64,000 nt of DNA from Erwinia rhapontici (GCF_012271765.1 NZ_VRKO01000010.1:628884-692883); one strand, 5' to 3'; numbered from the stretch's first letter, positions 28,024 to 36,124 are shown. Notes: generated by a model from the sequence alone, not told the origin. Made by a program: numbers and translations.

Positions 28024-30180
28024 TTATTTAATTTTTTTGTCATCGTAGGCGTATGTATTATGACGGTAACCGTAGGTGTAATAACTTCTGAAGCTGTTTT
28101 CTACCATATTCAAAATGCACGCCTGAACGTGTATATCACATTGGGTGAAGCGATTGATGCTTGTCTCAATTTCCCTCACCGTATTGGTCTGATAACGTGC
28201 TACCAGCAACAACGTTCCAGCATACTTGCCAATCAGCACCGCATCCGACACTGCCAAAACCGGAGGTGTATCGATAATCACCAGGTCATATCTGGCTTTC
28301 GCCCAGTCCAGCAGCGAGAGTAAATTTTCACCCATCAGCAATTCAGCCGGGTTATCAGGCGCTTTTCCTCGTGACATAAAGTCAAAATTATATTTTCCCT
28401 GCTGCACTTTTTTAATCGCATCTGCCACCCCCACTTTATGGGTGAGCACGTCCGCCAGCCCTACATCATTGCTGATATGGAATATTTCATGTGCCCTGCC
28501 TCTGCGCATATCCGCATCGATAAACAGAATCTTTTTCCCTGCTATCGAGATAATGGCGGCCAGATTCGTGCTAATGAAGGTTTTTCCTGCTTCAGACGTC
28601 GCGCCTGAAATCATCAGCACATTTTTTTTCGCATTCAGCATGTTGAAGTGCAGGCTGGTACGTAAATTGCGTATTGCCTCTATGGCTAAATCTGCTGGAT
28701 TTTCGACTGCGAGTAAATGCGCTTTAGACGTTTTACTGCGGGTGTGCCGGACCATCCAGTCTGATTTGGGGATACTGGCGTAAACACTGAGTCCTGCCTG
28801 TTCCAGCTGCTCGGTTGAATCGATGCCACGATGGAAAAATACCCTGATGAGGATCAGGCTGGCGGAAAAAATCAAACCAGCAATGATGCTTGCAAGAATC
28901 AGGATCACTTTTTGTGGTCGTACTGCTTTTGGCACGGTGACTGCGTTATCGACGATGCGCACATTACCAATCGCACTTGATTTTGCGATGCTAAGTTCCT
29001 GTTGGCGATTGAGCAACTGCATATACACTGCGCGCCCGGCTTCAACGTCCCGGCTGAGCCGAAGAACTTCCTGCTGGGTTGACGGCATCGAGGAGACCTG
29101 CTTGTTTAATTTCTCCCGCTCCTGCTGTAGCGTTCCTCTTTTGGCTAATAAAGCTTTATAGGTGGGATGTTCCTTCGTAAACAGTTGCGAGACTTCAGCT
29201 TCCCGGAACGTCAACTCGTTGAGCTGGTTGTCGACGTTCACCACTTGCTCAAGAACTGACTTGGCTTCAAGTGACAGATCTACCGAGTCTTTTTGTCTAC
29301 GATAGGTATTTAATTTATTTTCCGAGCTATCGAGTTCGCTTCTGACCTTTGGCAGTTGCTGGTTTAAAAACTCCAAACTCTTGGCGTCTTGTGCCGCCTG
29401 ACGGTCAATATTCTGTGTAACGTAGTGATAGCTGATGTTATCCAGGATCGCGGTTATCTGTTTTTTGTCTTCGCCAGTCTGTTTAAGCTCCAGCATACCG
29501 GTATCTTTACCCTGATCTGCGACCACCAGGTTTTGTAACAGTCGGTCAATCGCAGCTAGCCGGGTGTATTGTAGTATCTCGAATTCTTCACCCGGTTTGG
29601 CATGGCTCTCGCTAACCAATAGCGTTAACCGATCTTTCTGTAATAACTTACCCACTTCACCCAGCGCACTGGTGTTGCCATAATCGATGCTAAAACGTTT
29701 ATCATCGATGATTTTTAACGTTATCTTTCCGGGTTTCTCATCCCTTGTGGTAGGGATATTCAGTCTTGTCACTGATATGGAACCAGCATCATTGCCTAGC
29801 AGCCTCGCAAGACCTTTACCAATAATGGGGAAGTTTATTTTCTGTACGCTGATTTGCAGATTTAAGTCATCGACTGTTTTCCCTACCACCATTCTTGACT
29901 GCAATAGTGCGATTTCTGGGGCTGAAATAGGCTGTGAATCAGGCAGGATTTGATTGAGACTATCCAGTACCGCATTACCCTGTTTCTGTTCAACCTGGAT
30001 CAATGCATCGGCCTGATAAACTGGCGTTGCAAGAAAGGAATACAGTATGGCAATAATTAGAAAGCTGGTTGTGATGATGATGATCAGTTTTCTATTATCC
30101 ATAATCTCAGCAATATAACGGCCCGCTCCTTCATCATCTGGTCCGGCAGATTTCTGTTTATTGGCTATTAATTTCGTCAT
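28024..30180 (-). CDS. wzc: EPS chain-length tyrosine autokinase Wzc
   Basis: A 718-residue inner-membrane co-polymerase controlling chain length. A Wzz-like domain lies between two membrane helices (start LIIIITTSFLIIAILYSF, second near residue 430). The cytoplasmic BY-kinase domain has Walker A in SGATSEAGKTFISTNLA, A' in ILFIDADMRRG and Walker B in YDLVIIDTPPV. The C-terminus is a tyrosine cluster (SYYTYGYRHNTYAYDD) for autophosphorylation. I chose the ATG at 30180, preceded by AGGGAAA. No Wzb-type phosphatase gene is present in the locus, unlike most wza-wzb-wzc operons. Confidence 0.92.
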   Translation of the reverse strand: MTKLIANKQKSAGPDDEGAGRYIAEIMDNRKLIIIITTSFLIIAILYSFLATPVYQADALIQVEQKQGNAVLDSLNQILPDSQPISAPEIALLQSRMVVGKTVDDLNLQISVQKINFPIIGKGLARLLGNDAGSISVTRLNIPTTRDEKPGKITLKIIDDKRFSIDYGNTSALGEVGKLLQKDRLTLLVSESHAKPGEEFEILQYTRLAAIDRLLQNLVVADQGKDTGMLELKQTGEDKKQITAILDNISYHYVTQNIDRQAAQDAKSLEFLNQQLPKVRSELDSSENKLNTYRRQKDSVDLSLEAKSVLEQVVNVDNQLNELTFREAEVSQLFTKEHPTYKALLAKRGTLQQEREKLNKQVSSMPSTQQEVLRLSRDVEAGRAVYMQLLNRQQELSIAKSSAIGNVRIVDNAVTVPKAVRPQKVILILASIIAGLIFSASLILIRVFFHRGIDSTEQLEQAGLSVYASIPKSDWMVRHTRSKTSKAHLLAVENPADLAIEAIRNLRTSLHFNMLNAKKNVLMISGATSEAGKTFISTNLAAIISIAGKKILFIDADMRRGRAHEIFHISNDVGLADVLTHKVGVADAIKKVQQGKYNFDFMSRGKAPDNPAELLMGENLLSLLDWAKARYDLVIIDTPPVLAVSDAVLIGKYAGTLLLVARYQTNTVREIETSINRFTQCDIHVQACILNMVENSFRSYYTYGYRHNTYAYDDKKIK

Positions 30181-30288
30181 CGTTTTTCCCTGAAAGGTTA
30201 CCACTACGTTTTTTGCCCCATGGAGAGCGAGTCATGTTGATAGAATTGAACACATCCTCAAAGGCCGGTTCACTTTCCCGTATCACCA

Positions 30289-31422
30289 TTACCGAATGTA
30301 ATTCGTGGCTTCAATAATGTCGTGCACTCCGCCGATGGTGGGAACGAGCTGCGAGATAACACGGTTCCAGCGCACCACTGGGGCGGTGGTAACATAGACG
30401 ATGTCATAGGGTTGTAACTGGAAGACGGTGCTCATGACCATTGCGGCGGCATCTTTTGCATTCAGCTGATAGATGTTGGCCAGCTTGCTGTTGCCTTCAC
30501 CACCACGCAATGCGCGAATAACAAAAATGCCTGATGCATCGGCCATTTCCTGGCTGAGTCCTTCAGCATTACCAAGAGCTTCAGCAAGGGTCATACCGCT
30601 ACGGTCCATCTTCAGAGTAGACTGTTTATTTACCTCACCCATGACGAAGACTTTTAGAGCATCGTTGCGTGGAACAAACAAAATATCGCCGGGTGTTAGC
30701 AATCTGTTTTGTCTTAAGTCACCCTGCTGCATCAGTGCCTGCAATGAGATCAGGCTGTCCTTCCCTTTATGTGTCAGCACCACATTGCGCCAGTCTGCAT
30801 CAGGCGCTAAGCCACCTGCGGCGTTAATAGCGTCCATTATTGTCAGCGGAATATTGCTAATTGCCTGCTGCCCCGAACGCATCACTTCACCAGTGACATA
30901 AGCTTTTTGCGAACGAAAGGCCGCGATACTGACATCAACCTGTGGGCTTTCGATATAGGTCTTCAAACGAGCGGTAATTTCCGTACGGACTTCTTCTATC
31001 GTGCGGCCTGCTACTTGCACTTTGCCAATATAAGGGTAGAAGATACTGCCGTCAGTGTTCACCCAGTTACCTGTATCGCTGGCGCTGCGGTACTGTCCGG
31101 CAGGTGTGGTTAACTCAGGATGGTCCCACACTGTCACCATCAGAACATCGCCAATACCAACATGGTATTGGTACTTTTTAATTTCTTCTTCCAGCAATGT
31201 ATTCTGGCTGGAGATAATCGACTTCGGCTGAAGTATTTCGACCAGTTTTGGCGTCAAAGGATAAACGGTGACAAATTTATCGATATCTGTATTTGAGTCC
31301 GATTCTTCTATGACGTTTTTATTCCCAGTCGTCAGTGACTGACCTGGTGCTAAAACGCAAGCTGAAAGTAAAAAAGAGAGTGTAATGACGACGGATGTTT
31401 TTAATGTTGGCTTCATCATCAT
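30289..31422 (-). CDS. wza: Outer-membrane EPS export lipoprotein Wza
   Basis: A 377-residue secretin-like outer-membrane channel for the polymer. The N-terminal signal ends with a lipobox (LLSAC), predicting lipidation of the cysteine. The export domain shows [20 protein letters not shown] and the repeated SLBB-type segments [16 protein letters not shown] and [16 protein letters not shown]. Several adjacent ATG codons make the exact start uncertain by a residue or two. First structural gene of the EPS operon. Confidence 0.92.
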   Translation of the reverse strand: MMMKPTLKTSVVITLSFLLSACVLAPGQSLTTGNKNVIEESDSNTDIDKFVTVYPLTPKLVEILQPKSIISSQNTLLEEEIKKYQYHVGIGDVLMVTVWDHPELTTPAGQYRSASDTGNWVNTDGSIFYPYIGKVQVAGRTIEEVRTEITARLKTYIESPQVDVSIAAFRSQKAYVTGEVMRSGQQAISNIPLTIMDAINAAGGLAPDADWRNVVLTHKGKDSLISLQALMQQGDLRQNRLLTPGDILFVPRNDALKVFVMGEVNKQSTLKMDRSGMTLAEALGNAEGLSQEMADASGIFVIRALRGGEGNSKLANIYQLNAKDAAAMVMSTVFQLQPYDIVYVTTAPVVRWNRVISQLVPTIGGVHDIIEATNYIR

Positions 31423-31510
31423 AGTGAGGATTATAACCCTGTTAAATTGTAGAAAATAAAGCCCTTTGAAAATAACAAAGAGATGTGTTGAGTGAATTGT
31501 TATTCATCTC

Positions 31511-32002
31511 TCACGAATCATTCCATGATTTATTTTGCTCTCTATAAAAAAGTTCTCTGAATGACGATATGTCTTTATGTAATACCTGTAGGTTTTTTAC
31601 TTCAAGTTTCTTCAATGCCGAGTTTTTTTGGGCGCTGATTGTTTTAGGACTTAGTCCGGAGGTTCGTGATAATCCGGTTAGCGACTCACCTTTTAATAAC
31701 CCACCTAAAACACTAATCTCTCGTGGTGTTAAAAAAACCGATTTCCTTTCGGCGATTAACTTATAGATGCTATATCGCAGCGGAGTTAAACCATTGCGAA
31801 GCTGACAGCTCAGAACAAAGGTGTTGAGACAGTCTCCAAAAAAGAGTCGCTCATTAGAATTAATACTAATTCCTTTATATAACCGGATGGTTTGCATATC
31901 ATAACTTGTTGCAATGGTTATATCATTGAGATCATCTCCGTGAATTTTCAAAACATCTTTTAATCCAAACTTAAAATAGTAATCATCGGATATTATCCTC
32001 AT
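31511..32002 (-). CDS. LuxR-family (RcsA/FixJ-type HTH) regulator of the EPS locus
   Basis: A 163-residue protein with a C-terminal LuxR helix-turn-helix (FLTPREISVLGGLLKGE, then SPKTISAQKNSALKKLEV). The N-terminal half (MRIISDDYYFKFGLKDVL) resembles a pseudo-receiver with a DD pair. This is the layout of RcsA/RcsB-type regulators. The start is uncertain: an in-frame ATG at 32032 adds ten residues, and neither has a good ribosome site. A near-palindrome GACACCA-GT-TGGTGTC (32011-32026) lies between the two ATGs. It sits between the YjbE-like gene and wza, so it is probably a local activator or autoregulator of the operon. Confidence 0.78.
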   Translation of the reverse strand: MRIISDDYYFKFGLKDVLKIHGDDLNDITIATSYDMQTIRLYKGISINSNERLFFGDCLNTFVLSCQLRNGLTPLRYSIYKLIAERKSVFLTPREISVLGGLLKGESLTGLSRTSGLSPKTISAQKNSALKKLEVKNLQVLHKDISSFRELFYREQNKSWNDS

Positions 32003-32045
32003 CGTTATTTGACACCAGTTGGTGTCCCCCATGGTTGTAAAATAA

Positions 32046-32327
32046 CTATTTTTTTTCGTGAGTACTTGTTGTATCCGGCGATGCTGTCGAGGTTTTCCCT
32101 CCGTCTGGTAATGATGTGTCTAGGGCTACCCCAGCTAATGCTGTTGCCGATAAGTCATCTGTAGCCAGACTGTTGCCCGTCGCATAACTTGTCGCAGTAT
32201 CGCCTGCAGCAACACCTGTATGCGGAGTCGTGGCGGGCAGGGGCTTTTGATTTATTTCATTTTCCGCTGTTGCATTACCGCTGAGCATGCCAGCGAATAG
32301 AAGTATTATTACCCTGTTTATCTTCAT
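32046..32327 (-). CDS. Small secreted YjbE-like EPS-associated protein
   Basis: A 93-residue protein starting with a signal peptide (MKINRVIILLFAGMLSGNATA, cleavage after ATA). The mature part is Ala/Thr/Ser/Gly-rich (GVAAGDTATSYATGNSLATD; AGVALDTSLPDGGKTSTAS). Composition, length and the motif order VAxG-ATS-AGVAL-DGG-T/S-rich tail recall E. coli YjbE, whose yjbEFGH operon affects EPS. It is the first gene after the JUMPstart element, so it should be highly transcribed. No yjbF, yjbG or yjbH homologue follows. The similarity is compositional and needs a profile search to confirm. Confidence 0.6.
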   Translation of the reverse strand: MKINRVIILLFAGMLSGNATAENEINQKPLPATTPHTGVAAGDTATSYATGNSLATDDLSATALAGVALDTSLPDGGKTSTASPDTTSTHEKK

Positions 32328-32405
32328 GTCTTACCTGTGTTATCAAATGTTGCGATTATAAAAATATTTATTTAAATCTAACATTGAAACTCTTCTTGCC
32401 TTCTG

Positions 32406-32435
32406 CCACGCTACCGCCATTAGCTTCCTGGCGCC
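32406..32435 (-). promoter_or_regulatory. JUMPstart / ops element (RfaH recruitment)
   Basis: On the minus strand 32418-32407 reads GGCGGTAGCGTG, an exact copy of the ops core. It is preceded by GGCGCCAGGAAGCTAAT (32435-32419), which resembles the upstream half of JUMPstart. It lies about 80 bp before the first gene of the EPS operon. In enterobacteria this element recruits the antiterminator RfaH to long polysaccharide operons. Confidence 0.88.
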
Positions 32436-32478
32436 AAATTCCGGGTCCATTAATGATAAAAAATAAAAAGAAAATACC

Positions 32479-32492
32479 AAGGAGTATTCTAA
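32479..32492 (-). promoter_or_regulatory. RcsAB-type box upstream of EPS operon
   Basis: TTAGAATACTCCTT on the minus strand matches the RcsAB consensus TAAGAATATTCCTA at 11 of 14 positions. It lies about 152 bp before the first gene and 60 bp before the ops core. It is a plausible activation site for RcsB/RcsA, as in colanic acid, amylovoran and stewartan loci. Confidence 0.6.
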
Positions 32493-32637
32493 AAATTTAT
32501 ATCTAGAATATTTTTAATTGTGTTTTCTTTAACGGGTTGCAGTGCCCATATTCGTCGTAATGTAATGCTTGATTGAATCTACCTCCGTAAGTGGAATCGC
32601 TTTTGAGTAATCTATTTTCAATGTGTTTATTTTTTAG

Positions 32638-33210
32638 TTAAGCTATTTTTTTATAAATAAAAATCATTTCCTCAAGGATAATGAAATCACAGAAGTGCAT
32701 AACGTTCTTAAGAACGCTTAACCACATTTCAGTGTTTTTACATATACGCTGAAGATTATTATCAATTTTCACGCTCTCAAAAAGGTTATCTTGTAACGCC
32801 TTGAGGTTAGCCTCACCTGAACCAAGATCTCCCAGCCACAACGTATAACTTTCCGACAAAGATTTTAACAACGGATTTTTATTCCATCAGAAATATTCGG
32901 AAATCTTTCTGATAATATCAATCTTAAAAAAGGTTTCAGCCGTGCCAATTCAACAATATCGTCGTCATGGATAAGCATAGATGCCATATCGAAATCGATA
33001 TCAATGGAGCAAAGAATAGTGTTCTGTATAAAGAAAGATTTTTTGTTTTCTCTTGATTAATCTGTTCTTCAAGCAACCTTTTTTTCTGTTTTTTTAAGTT
33101 TGGTGATATCAGAAGATAGAAGCTTCCCTGGTGAGACCCCTTCTGTGCCAATTTTTACGGCCAGTACCTTTCCCGACATTTCGACGATGGGAGCTGCTGT
33201 CAAGCCACTC
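32638..33210 (-). pseudogene. Frameshifted EAL-domain gene (PDE/YdiV-like)
   Basis: Pieces of one EAL-type protein lie in successive frames on the minus strand. First MSGKVLAVKIGTEGVSPGKL, then LLISPNLKKQ with LLEEQIN, then NKKSFFIQNTILCSIDIDFD continuing to LSERFPNISDGIK, then NPLLKSLSESYTLWLGDLGSG and DNLFESVKID, ending in FIILEE. At least three frameshifts are needed to join them. WLGDLGSGEANL corresponds to the DDFGSG region of EAL domains with the first Asp replaced by Gly. This recalls catalytically inactive EAL proteins such as the FlhD4C2 antagonist YdiV (VLGNLGAG). It lies upstream of the EPS promoter, on the same strand. Confidence 0.65.
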
Positions 33211-33630
33211 CTCATCCTTTTTTTACAATCTCACATAGCTTCACGGACCATACCATCGACTTCCTGCATCAGACTGGTCCTATTTTATGATCAATTTAAC
33301 CAATTAATAAACAAGTTATGATTGGGTATACCTATGTTTTAACCTATTAAACAAAATAATTTGATCGTTAAAATCTTACTCAAATCAAATAAAAAGCATA
33401 AAATTCTAAAAATATTTATCATTACGGTGTATGTGTGTGGAATTAAGTTAAAAAAATCATAAATATAACCATTCAATGTAGTAATGTGATTAAAATCAAT
33501 ATGTTATTGTAAAAAAATTGGTATTGATCAGATTTGCGTTATAACAATACCGCTCTAAACCTGCAGAGATGTTCCATGGATAAATAGAAATTTGGCAGGC
33601 TAAGCCTCCGTGAAACGGAAACGATGCCGA
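33211..33630. other. A/T-rich intergenic region, no gene seen
   Basis: About 420 bp of strongly A/T-rich DNA between the EAL pseudogene and the right IS903-group relic. I see no credible coding frame or structured RNA. TCGTTAAAATCTTA (33365-33378) is a weak RcsAB-like sequence (10 of 14), but in such biased sequence it may be chance. Confidence 0.4.
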
Positions 33631-34008
33631 GGCTTTGATGAATAAATCGAGCCCTTAGATGCAATCAGGATCCGATCACTATGTACCTGGCCCTGTAACG
33701 ATATCGCGTAGCAAAAAAGTTCAACATCACCAACCGGGCTATCTTCAGTAAGGTTCTTGTCAATCGGGGTTCACTGAATTGTGGCTGGATGAGCAGGCCA
33801 TTCAGGATTGGTACGACGACCCCAAACCCTCTTCCCGGGACTTATCCGTCAGACGCACAGGAAAATCAGGGCACTGATCCTGCCGTGAGAATGCGCCGGT
33901 TATTGACCGGTGGAGTATGCCAACAGAAATCAGGCGGTGGCGAGGCAACTCCTTACCGGGAGCAATGCTTACTGGAAATGGCATTCAGTTTATTTATTCA
34001 ACAAAACC
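33631..34008 (+). mobile_element. Decayed IS903-group (IS5 family) element, right edge
   Basis: GGCTTTGATGAATAAATC (33631-33648) matches the IS903 terminal repeat at 17 of 18. TATTTATTCAACAAAACC (33991-34008) matches the opposite terminus at 16 of 18. Between them, in broken frames, are KKFNITNRAIF with VNRGSL, WLDEQAIQDWYDDPKPSSR, and HRKIRALILP with VEYANRNQAVARQLLTGSNA. These are N-terminal and C-terminal-half pieces of an IS903-type transposase, with stops. At 378 bp against about 1,060 for a whole element, the middle is deleted. Orientation is opposite to the relic at 15754-15936. Confidence 0.85.
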
Positions 34009-34009
34009 T

Positions 34010-34044
34010 CTGGCCGACCGAAATAAAGAGTCGGCCACTACCCG
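34010..34044. repeat. 35-bp direct repeat, right copy
   Basis: Matches 15719-15753 at 31 of 35 positions in the same orientation, with the dyad GGCCGAC (34012-34018) / GTCGGCC (34030-34036). It begins one base after the outer terminal repeat of the right IS relic. With the left copy it brackets the 18-kb EPS block. Confidence 0.75.
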
Positions 34045-34076
34045 CCACAACCATACCTTCCACTCTCAGCATGATT

Positions 34077-34100
34077 AGCCTCTGTAGGGAGGCTTTTTTT
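34077..34100 (+). terminator. Terminator at right edge of EPS block
   Basis: AGCCTC (34077-34082) pairs with GAGGCT (34089-34094) around a 6-nt loop, followed by seven T (34094-34100). It precedes receptor gene 2. It may be the original terminator of the receptor gene that stood upstream before the insertion. Confidence 0.75.
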
Positions 34101-34228
34101 CGATCAACCCGTCATGCAAATCGCCAAACATGTTAATAGTTTATCTCCGCAACGATAATAAAACGTTTCATCGTGATGATTAACTCGACAGCCATATGAC
34201 TGACTGGTTTTCTGATGTCTTTGCAACA

Positions 34229-34255
34229 TAAAGATCTGAATGCCCCTGCCGATAA
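34229..34255 (+). promoter_or_regulatory. Sigma-28 promoter of chemoreceptor 2
   Basis: TAAAGATC (34229-34236), 11 nt, GCCGATAA (34248-34255). The -10 is perfect and the spacing exact. It lies 31 bp before the start of receptor 2. Confidence 0.88.
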
Positions 34256-34286
34256 CAGCAGCGTCAACTGGCTAATAAGGAACATT

Positions 34287-35954
34287 ATGTTTAAGCGTAT
34301 GAAGGTCGTCACCAGCCTGATTCTGGTTCTGGTGTTTTTTGGTTCATTGCAGTTAATCACTGGCGGTTTGTTCTTCCAGGCTCTCAAAGGCGATAAGGAT
34401 AACTTCGCCGTCTCCCAACAGCTTCGTCTGCAACAGTCTGCCCTCAACCAGTCCTGGATCGCGCTGATTCAGGCGCGTAACACCCTCAATCGTTCGGGTA
34501 TCCGTTACACGCTGGATGCTAACCGTGAAGGCATCAGCGATGGCGTTAAACAGCTGCTGGCCGATGCGCAGGGGCAGTTAACCCTTGCTGAACAGAACTA
34601 TGCGCTTTGGAACTCCCGCCTGTCAGAAGAAGGGAAAACCGCCGAGAACGTGCAGGCCATTCAGCAGAATTATCAGATTTTGCATGACGCACTGAGCGAA
34701 CTCATCCAGTTGATGAATGCCGGAAAAATTAACGAATTCTTCGACCAGCCAACCCAGGGTTATCAGGACGGATTCGCTCATGCCTATAACACGTGGCTGA
34801 CGAAAAATGATGCACAGGCGGCAGCCGGGGCAGATGAAAATCTGCGCGCATACGGTCAGGCGGTGTGGGTCCTCGGCAGTGTGCTGATCCTCTCCCTGCT
34901 GATCATTTTCAGCGTCTGGACCGGTATCCGCCATATTTTGTTGCGTCCGCTACAGACCAGCATTGACCATATTCGTCGTATCGCCAGTGGTGATTTGACA
35001 CGTCCGATCGCGGTGGAAGGGCGTAACGAAATGGCGCAGCTGGCTTCCAGCCTGCAACATATGCAGGACGAGCTGGTCAAAACCGTCAGCGTGGTGCGCG
35101 ACGGATCGGATGCCATCTACACCGGGGCCAGCGAAATCGCTGCCGGTAACAACGACCTCTCATCCCGTACTGAGCAGCAGGCTTCGGCATTGCAGGAAAC
35201 CGCGGCCAGTATGGAGCAGTTAACGTCAACGGTGAAACAGAACGCCGAAAACGCCCGTCAGGCCTCTCAGCTGGCACTCAGCGCGTCAGAAACCGCGCAG
35301 AAGGGTGGCAAAGTGGTGGATGGCGTGGTTAAAACCATGAATGACATCGCCGGCAGTTCGAAGAAGATTGCCGACATTATCAGCGTGATTGACGGTATTG
35401 CCTTCCAGACCAATATTCTGGCACTGAATGCGGCAGTGGAAGCGGCGCGTGCTGGTGAACAGGGGCGTGGTTTTGCCGTGGTGGCCGGGGAAGTGCGTAA
35501 CCTGGCGCAGCGCAGTGCGCAGGCAGCGAAAGAAATTAAAGGGCTGATTGAGGATTCGGTGTCCCGTGTGGATACCGGCTCTGTGCTAGTAGAAAGCGCC
35601 GGGGAAACCATGAATGACATCGTCAGCGCGGTGACCCGCGTGACCGATATCATGGGTGAAATCGCCTCCGCGAGCGACGAGCAGAGCCGGGGCATTGACC
35701 AGGTCGGCACCGCCGTGAACGAAATGGACCGCGTTACCCAGCAGAACGCGGCGCTGGTGGAGCAGTCTGCATCGGCGGCTGCGTCACTGGAGGATCAGGC
35801 AAGCCGTCTGACGCAGGCGGTGGCGGTGTTCCGCATCAGCCGTCAGAGCAGTGCACCCTCCGTGGTGCTGAAACGGCCAGCGCTGACCGCTACAGCAAAA
35901 CAGCCTAAGCTGACCGCGCCTTCTTCCGGCGACAGTCACTGGGAAACCTTCTGA
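34287..35954 (+). CDS. Methyl-accepting chemotaxis protein 2 (Tar/Tsr type)
   Basis: A 555-residue chemoreceptor. Start [19 protein letters not shown] follows AAGGA; an in-frame upstream start at 34215 would extend into the promoter and is rejected. The periplasmic sensor keeps the three ligand-binding arginines ([12 protein letters not shown]) and the PTQG motif ([13 protein letters not shown]), so it probably senses an amino acid such as aspartate or serine. Second membrane helix near 190-212, HAMP, and signalling hairpin nearly identical to receptors 1 and 3. It ends HWETF, a CheR/CheB tether. It has its own sigma-28 promoter. Confidence 0.95.
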   Translation: MFKRMKVVTSLILVLVFFGSLQLITGGLFFQALKGDKDNFAVSQQLRLQQSALNQSWIALIQARNTLNRSGIRYTLDANREGISDGVKQLLADAQGQLTLAEQNYALWNSRLSEEGKTAENVQAIQQNYQILHDALSELIQLMNAGKINEFFDQPTQGYQDGFAHAYNTWLTKNDAQAAAGADENLRAYGQAVWVLGSVLILSLLIIFSVWTGIRHILLRPLQTSIDHIRRIASGDLTRPIAVEGRNEMAQLASSLQHMQDELVKTVSVVRDGSDAIYTGASEIAAGNNDLSSRTEQQASALQETAASMEQLTSTVKQNAENARQASQLALSASETAQKGGKVVDGVVKTMNDIAGSSKKIADIISVIDGIAFQTNILALNAAVEAARAGEQGRGFAVVAGEVRNLAQRSAQAAKEIKGLIEDSVSRVDTGSVLVESAGETMNDIVSAVTRVTDIMGEIASASDEQSRGIDQVGTAVNEMDRVTQQNAALVEQSASAAASLEDQASRLTQAVAVFRISRQSSAPSVVLKRPALTATAKQPKLTAPSSGDSHWETF

Positions 35955-35980
35955 TAATCTGATCAACCTGAACAGCAGGT

Positions 35981-36066
35981 CGGGCATACCCGATTGATGA
36001 CCGTTGTTAATACGGGTCGGGCATGCCCGACCCGTACATTTTGTAGGGGCGGGTCATGACCCGCCC
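35981..36066. repeat. Cluster of REP-like palindromes (GTAG-headed)
   Basis: Three GC-rich palindromes in 90 bp between receptor genes 2 and 3. CGGGCATACCCG (35981-35992); a 26-bp perfect palindrome at 36011-36036 whose left half is TACGGGTCGGGCA; and GGGCGGGTCATGACCCGCCC (36047-36066) preceded by GTAG (36043-36046). The GTAG head next to a foldable stem is the hallmark of REP elements mobilised by RAYT transposases. Related copies lie at 46401-46485 and 63367-63393. Confidence 0.75.
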
Positions 36067-36097
36067 GCTTCTTTCCCCGTTTATCTGCATTCGCTGA

Positions 36098-36124
36098 TAA
36101 AGATCCCCGTGTAATTGCCGATAA
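36098..36124 (+). promoter_or_regulatory. Sigma-28 promoter of chemoreceptor 3
   Basis: TAAAGATC (36098-36105), 11 nt, GCCGATAA (36117-36124). Perfect -10 and exact spacing; same layout as receptor 2. It lies 35 bp before the start. Confidence 0.88.

Larger units (their letters stand above)
32328..32637. other. EPS operon leader and promoter region
   Basis: About 310 bp without a gene upstream of the YjbE-like gene. It holds the ops/JUMPstart element (32406-32435) and the RcsAB-type box (32479-32492), both on the minus strand. Very A/T-rich minus-strand sequence between them (TATCATTAAT near 32450) may contain the -10 box. The rest shows nothing I can name. Confidence 0.5.

Noticed and set aside
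33789-34136. 115-codon plus-strand frame
   Set aside because: It is an out-of-frame reading through the decayed IS903-group transposase and the adjacent hairpin, not a gene.
35981-36066. Palindrome cluster as a CRISPR array
   Set aside because: Repeats are self-palindromic, of unequal length, with no uniform spacers and no cas genes nearby.
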